A stretch of 64,000 bases of DNA, taken from Parasponia andersonii. Lineage: Eukaryota; Streptophyta; Magnoliopsida; Rosales; Cannabaceae. The notes under the pieces are model-generated. The model did not search any database. It was given only the letters and a program-made list of their open reading frames with translations, and had not been told where the DNA came from. Made by a program: the position numbers and the translations under genes. The stretch lies in the NCBI GenBank assembly GCA_002914805.1, contig JXTB01000046.1:292149-356148 (forward strand), written 5' to 3'. Below are positions 58,234 through 64,000 of this stretch, piece by piece; position 1 is the first letter of the stretch; the number at the start of each line of letters is the position of its first letter.

Positions 58234-59369
58234 ATGAGGGCTATAGCAATATTCTCGTTGGCCGGGATGGTCATGGTGGTGGCGATGGTTGCGGTTGCGC
58301 CGCCGATGGTGAAAGCGGATCTGAGTCCAAGCGAGTGCAAGCAAGAGCGGAACCAGCTAGTGAACGAGTGCAGGCCGGTGATATTCGGGCGAAACCCGTC
58401 GGCCAACTGCTGCCAACGGGTGAGGGTGACTCACGTGGAGTGTGTTTGCCCCTATGTCACCCCAAAGCTTGCTAATCTCGTTAACGTTGAACGTAGCATC
58501 AGGCAAATCCAAGGCTGTGGAAGGACTGTTCCCCACAACTTCAAGTGCGGCAGTGAGTTTCTCTCTCTCATCTCATATCATATCTTTGTGATCGACATAT
58601 AATATCAGATGCATGACGTATATATATATATATATAACTACTTATATATATATATATATACATGTATATGTATGTGAAACATGAGTAATCATCAAGATCC
58701 CTGAGACATTTTTCTTTGGCTGGAAATCTCCGAGACATTATATTTATAGATGAATGTACGTCCCATATATTATCAACTTAAAAAAACCAATCTGAGTTAA
58801 AAATCGATAGAGGATTTAAAAAATATTAATATTTTGTGATTCAAATAATCACAATATAATACTCTTGGATCATTATATATATGTTATAACTGTGACATAT
58901 TGTCGGATGGATATATGGTAAATAGGATTTCTATAAGTATATATGTGGCCATAAAACTATGTATGTACAAGTATAATTTGGGACTATTAAGGACCATGTG
59001 CTTAGTTTGGAATCATTTTTATCTTAATTTATTTTTGTTTTTAAAATTGCGAAAGCCGAAAACAGTGAAAATTTTTAAGGAAACATCTCGATTAAAATAT
59101 CAAGATATCTGCGCTTTATTTCAGTATTAAAAAGAAATGAAGTTGAAACGTTAGCTGCAAATTTTTAACATGAGAAATTCAACTTTTATTTTTGACTTCA
59201 ATACCCATATGAGTGGTTCAAGATCCATATAGCATTTATATTCCAATAATATATATACACGCGCACCTACATATATACCCTTTGATGCTATTTTAATTTT
59301 CTTAAATATATATATATATATAGATTATGGAATTTATTTATGTTTTCTGCAGGCGTCACTACTCCATGA
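58234..59369 (+). CDS. Secreted eight-cysteine lipid-transfer-like protein (nsLTP/DIR1-like), gene 2, two exons
   Basis: Predicted 111-residue paralogue of gene 1, roughly 60% identical in the mature part by eye. Exon 1 is 58234-58552 and exon 2 is 59353-59369, with an 800-bp GT-AG intron (GTGAGT donor, TTTTCTGCAG acceptor). The first ATG is at 58234; the in-frame codon at 58225 is TTG and is not used as start. Residues 1-28 form a signal peptide ending VKA. Cysteines are at 35, 46, 59, 60, 70, 72, 95 and 105 (C-X10-C-X12-CC-X9-CXC-X22-C-X9-C). The spliced C-terminus is KCGSVTTP. Conserved stretches shared with gene 1 include HVEC and CPYVTPK and PHNFKCGS. The family carries lipids in the apoplast; the exact ligand is unknown. 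The frame is intact. A solo LTR begins 220 bp after the stop and another ends 914 bp before the start. Confidence 0.88.
58618..58665. repeat. TA microsatellite in the intron of gene 2
   Basis: Two TA runs (about 58618-58637 and 58644-58660) separated by ACTACT. They help explain why this intron is longer than that of gene 1. Confidence 0.85.
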
Positions 59370-59589
59370 GAGAACGTATATATCTACGCATTTGTTCAAG
59401 AATAAGGGTGGTCTCTTTGTTGTCTTCCCTGGGAAAACTAATACATGTACTACTTTTGAGCATGTATCAACTCTGTGGGAATGGTTAGACTTTGTTCACT
59501 TTAATTGTCATCCTGTAAGGATGTATAGATTGTATTAAATAAGATCAATCAAAATCAACGTTTTATTTCTCTCTCTCTCGCAGTTAAGG

Positions 59590-61787
59590 TGTAAAAATCC
59601 AGAATTTTCGAGCTTAATTTGGATATTTTACCAATTTTCCGGATAAAATATTGTGGGGATTAATTTGTAAAAATTTTGTACAGAATGACTAAATTACAAA
59701 TTTTGGGGGACTAGATTGATAGAGATTTGAAATTTTGGAGACTTATGTGCAATTTTTAAAAAATTGCACAGCCCTATAAGATTGGGCCACGTGTCCGTCC
59801 TCTTTCTTCTCTCTCTCTCTTCTCTCTCCTCCCCCCCGAATTCTCTCTCTTCTCTCTCTCGGCAGCGCCACCGTCGAAGGCCGCAGGACCGCCGCCCACC
59901 CACCGTCCGGGCCGCCCACTGACCGACGCCGACTCGCTGAGCTGCCGCACACCTCCGCCGGTCATCAGCAACTGCCGCCGGCCACCAGATCGCCAGAAAA
60001 TGCCATTGATGCCGTCTTGACCCATTTCGGATTTTCGGCCGCCGGCGACGATTCCGACCACCATTCGGCCTCAAACTGGTCCCGTTGGATTCGTATCGTC
60101 GCAAGGATCATCAAGATATATATATCTCAACTCCATTTTGCCCGGATTGAAAGTTTCCATTTTTGGGCATTTCGAGTTTATGGTTGTTGTTCTCGATCCG
60201 GCCGTTGGATTGTGTTTTTGACTACATTTTTGGAATGTACTCGGAAAATGGAGAAGTTTGATATATATATATATTTGTGGTTTGGTGATCGGCACGAAAA
60301 TCGAGATCGGATGGTCAAGATTTTATCTCGTTTTGCATGCCACCGGTCCGGTTTGGCCTGGACCTAAATTGGACAAGTTATATGTCTAACCTAGCTATTT
60401 TGGGTGCTAGGAATTCAGTGAAGAGATCCGTTTGTGGAATTGAAGCTCCGGTGAGAACGTTGGTTTTTCGCAAGAGGACGATCGAGGGCTTGGAATTGGT
60501 TTCCGACCCTCCGGACGATCGTCAACGACATCTTAAGGACTCAATAGCGTAGTGTGACTATTCCGATGAGGTAGGGGTTTAGTTACCTTTTTTATACTGT
60601 TTTTGAGTTAAAACTTATTTTCTGCAGCATATAAGAACAAGTGTGTTTTTAATGATTTGAATTATATGTGATGGAATCTGGTTATACGATATATACTGTA
60701 CTGCTCTGGGAATTTGCTGTGTGCAGGTTATTTTGGCTATATAAAAAATAGGGCCGTTATGCTGCTCGTTTTTCTATAAAATCCTATTATGTATGTTTTA
60801 CTGAAAAACCAGAGTACAGTAGTTGTTACACTTCAGTTCTATATTGCACGTGTCATAGGATCATACATGAGCACCGTATTAGCATCGTGGGTTTTACAGT
60901 GTGGCGCTGCATGCCCCACCATTGGTGAAAGTCTATAAACTCGCACGAGGTCTTGTTACTTCTGATTACCTCCCTATTTGGCAGGTGTAGGCAATTCGGT
61001 TGCCCCTCCAGGCTTGGTACGCGACACATGGGTGTCCCCTCCGGGTATGGGCTTAGGTATCAGGCAGGCTATTAGGTACACTTAGTGCCATCATCCTAGG
61101 TTTCCACAGATGAGAGGATGTGAGCTCATTAGTGTGGGTTGATTTGTGTCATGTGCATATGGATTGATAGTTTTGATTATACTATTTTATATATACTGAC
61201 TCCCGGTTTGGATTATATATATACGCGTGTGTATGTTTTGGATTTGAACTAACCATGCAGGAGTTTTTCCCAGAACTATTTTTCTCCGAGGTAACTATTT
61301 TCCTACTAGACATTGTATGCTCACCCCCCTTACCTTCCTCCTCAGGTGGTGTCCAGTACGATCTTGGTGATCAAAAGGAGTAAGAGGTCATCTTGATTAC
61401 AGTTCGTCTCTTGGTAATACTAGGAGTTGTTGTCGTAGTCTTTGGACTATTTGGATTTTTGTGTTAGTATTGAACCAAGATTACTGCTTTCTATTTTGTC
61501 TGCAAACTTATGTATGCCATTCTGGTGTTTAACTTTTTGGTGAATGATGATGATGCTGGGTTTTGTATTTAATTTCACGTTTTTATGTAATTGTTCAATC
61601 TATGTTTGATGGTGTATACGAACTATAGGAGTGGTTCACGAGATGGAATTCTAATTATTTTATTTAAATAGACCGTTTTTTTTTTTTATAAAAACTAGAA
61701 CTTTTGACACTTTTCAAATAAATCAAGGAATTTCCCACTTTTGTGAAATTCCCCTTCTGCCACTAGCCCAAATTTTGGGTCGTGACA
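59590..61787 (+). mobile_element. Solo LTR of the long-LTR family, 2.2 kb, more diverged
   Basis: Starts TGTAAAAATCCAGAATTTTC and ends GGTCGTGACA; flanks TAAGG (59585-59589) and TAAGA (61788-61792) fit a target duplication. It shares the order of LTR blocks with the 9349 LTR, including the GC-rich block at about 60890-61090. A CT-rich run (59805-59865) and a C/G-rich stretch to about 60000 give long minus-strand frames with no known domain; these are not genes. Confidence 0.78.
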
Positions 61788-62168
61788 TAAGAAGTCTTTG
61801 GGAATTTGCCGAATCTTTCTTATAAACCATCTATTTTCTTTGTTCTTTATTTTTTTCTGGGCCAAAGACTTAACTAATTTAAGAATAATTCTCATTTTAG
61901 TGTTTTCCAACCAAAAGACCCATTTTGCACTTCTACGATCAATGAATATCCAATTAGAATAATTACAAAATATAAAATAATTAACGTATGTTAAATGTTT
62001 TGTTTCTATGTTAACATATACAATTCGAATTAGGTGGACAATGAAAAATATGAAAAACTTAGATAATCAGAGTCCGAGTTGATAACTAAGATCTTGAGTA
62101 GCACCAAACTTATGGGACCATTTCTGCAAGTGATAAGAGTCTTAAAAGTACCAAGCATATCGCTATAA
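61788..62168. other. Spacer between two LTRs
   Basis: About 380 bp of AT-rich DNA in which I see no gene or element end. Confidence 0.6.
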
Positions 62169-64000
62169 TGTAAAAGTCTAAAGTTTTTAAAGGGTATTTT
62201 TGTCTTTTGAGCATTTAAAAACATATTAAATAAATAAAATAAAATAAAATAAAATGAAATCATATAAATTGAAAATTCAAATTTTGGATTTAAATGAAAT
62301 AAAAGAATGAAATTTGGGGTTATTTTGTAATTTTTAGAAACATGTTAATGCCCATTTAAAATAGACATGTGGCTATCTCACCCTCGTTCTCTCAGCTCTC
62401 TCTTGATCTCTTTCTCTCTCTCTCTGTGAAATTCGGCGAAAACGCCGAAAAACTGGTAGAAGTCTGACGAAGCCCTTACTAACGTCGTCGAGAGCCGCTG
62501 CCAGTGGGAATCGACAGCTAAGCTCTAGATGAAGCTAACACTGATTGTTCCATTGCTTGAAACAGCCTAGTTCGCCACTGGTGACGCGTAAGAGCCACGA
62601 GCTGTTTTCCGACGTCAGCGCCGATTCTGGCAATGTTTCACCGTGAAACTGGTCGGGTTCTACTCGTCTCGTCACGGTCTTTCACAGAGTATATATATCT
62701 TGGCTCAATATTATCCAGATTAAATTTTTCTATTTTTGTCAATTTTGAGCTATTTTAGTTTTATATTTAAAATTTTCAAGCTGACTATTAGATCGTAAAA
62801 TAAACCTTATATCTGTGATGTAATCGTGAAAAAAAGAATTTTAATATATATTTTGACTATATTTTGTTACGGGCACAAAAATCTAAATCTAACGGCTAAA
62901 ATTGCCTCGATTTGTATACTATGAGCGCAAGTTCAACCTGAGCCCGAATCTGTCAAATTATATATCTAACCTATCATTTTTTGGTGTTGTAAATTTAGTA
63001 GTGAAGTCCGTTTCACTATCTGAAGCTCTGATTGAAAATTGAGTTTTCAAACCTATCAATCAAAAGGTTTGAAAACGATATCCAAACAATGCCAAACTTT
63101 CTTCATAGCCTAATGGACACTTGATTGAGGTAAGGATTCAATTACTTGATCTTTAAATTAGTTTAATTTGATTTTTGACATATTTTTGATAAATATAGAA
63201 TTTTGAAAAAATTATTTGTAAAAAATTATGATTTATATCTGTTTTGATATGATTTCAGATATAAACTATATGTGAGGTACATCACACTGGTTAGCGTGTC
63301 ATGTATACTATTTGGAGCAGTTTTCTGCAAGAAATTGGATTTTTGGCTTTTGATCAAAAATAGCTATTATGCTGCCGAAATTGTTTTTTTAAAAAATCCA
63401 ATATGATTTGAAAACTCAGTTTTGAGAAATAAAAGTGGTTTGATTAAAGAATACTGCATAGTTGTTTTGTAATTTTGTAGAAATAGTGCATATCCTTATT
63501 CTATCACTCATATAGCATTTACATATATTCACACACTTACGTGGCCATCGGACTTACAACGTTTCTTTAGGTGGCTCAGACTTATGGGTGATCCACTAGG
63601 ACACTTTGGACATCAAGATTGCATACATGGTTATATATTGGCTTGAATAGATATATATTGGTTTTGATGAGTGTTTTACAATAGTTTGGAATATTTGAAC
63701 TATTGACTATGATTTCTACTTCGGTTTTGTAAACTGTTTTGAATGGAATACTAGCAATAAAGTACCTTCAATGTGAGTATATTTTCTTACAGATAAAAAA
63801 CTTGTAATCGATTTTCTATTGAGCATTCACATGCTCATCCCCTATCTCCTCCCACTTTCAGGTGTTGATTTAATTTTTGAGAAAATTATCTTGATAGCTT
63901 GACAAGCTTGTTTGACATATGTATGTCATTTTCTGCATCTCTAATAGTTGGTTCCTATTCTAATTCATCTCTTCCTTTCCTTGTCAAATTTATTTTGCTA
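62169..64000 (+). mobile_element. LTR of the long-LTR family, cut by the window end
   Basis: Starts TGTAAAAGTCTAAAG. A CT-rich run (about 62387-62426), the block GAGGTAAGGATTCAATTAC near 63127 and CTCCCACTTTCAGGTGTTGA near 63848 follow the order seen in the LTR at 54717. The end, and so whether it is solo or part of a full element, lies beyond the window. Preceding bases TATAA would be the left target duplication. Confidence 0.65.

Noticed and set aside
59694..60104. Long Arg-rich minus-strand frames
   Set aside because: They come from the CT- and GC-rich part of a solo LTR, with simple composition and no conserved domain.

Overview
This is a plant nuclear genome window, most likely from a eudicot. 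The evidence is AT-rich DNA packed with nested LTR retrotransposons that use plant-type primer-binding sites (initiator-Met type TGGTATYAGAGC and the TGGCGC type), Tat-lineage, Tekay-like and Athila-like Ty3 elements, and two small secreted eight-cysteine proteins with plant introns. I cannot name the species from the sequence. There are two assembly gaps: a 53-bp N run at 54472-54524 and a lone N at 28735.

Only two intact host genes are convincing. They lie at opposite ends on the + strand (437-1101 and 58234-59369). They are paralogues encoding secreted lipid-transfer-like (nsLTP/DIR1-like, 8-cysteine-motif) proteins of 114 and 111 residues. Both have one intron at the same place, splitting the last Ser codon of the KCGS motif, so the last four residues and the stop come from a tiny second exon. 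A third family member survives only as that second exon plus its 3' flank at 40185-40715. The window is therefore an old tandem LTP-like cluster blown apart by transposons.

Layout. 1-2.5 kb: gene 1 and flank. 2.5-3.7 kb: solo LTR (probably Copia) with a perfect target duplication, sitting inside a tandem duplication. 3.8-9.3 kb: AT-rich spacer. 9.35-11.9 kb: solo LTR of a long-LTR family (TGTAAAA...TGACA). 13.1-26.3 kb: Tat-lineage Ty3 element with 5' LTR, decayed gag-pol with a second (archaeal-type) RNase H, two tandem-repeat arrays after pol, and a spliced antisense coiled-coil additional ORF; its repeat array is cut by an Athila-like LTR fragment at 20.6-23.4 kb. 26.7-31.8 kb: minus-strand Tekay-like chromodomain element with both LTRs. 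31.8-39.9 kb: plus-strand Tekay-like element with a truncated 5' LTR and a full 3' LTR. 40-43.9 kb: exon-2 relic and spacer. 43.9-52.4 kb: LARD-like element, two ~2.55-kb LTRs around ~3.3 kb of non-coding DNA. 52.6-53.6 kb: possible hAT-like element split by a short solo LTR. 54.7-57.3 kb and 59.6-61.8 kb: two more solo LTRs flanking gene 2. 62.2-64 kb: start of another LTR running off the window.

All retroelement coding regions carry stops, frameshifts or missing segments, so none looks autonomous. The most notable points are the repeated perfect hairpin in the Tat 3' region, the spliced antisense ORF in the same element, mosaic and template-switched LTRs, and the exon-2-only relic of the LTP family.
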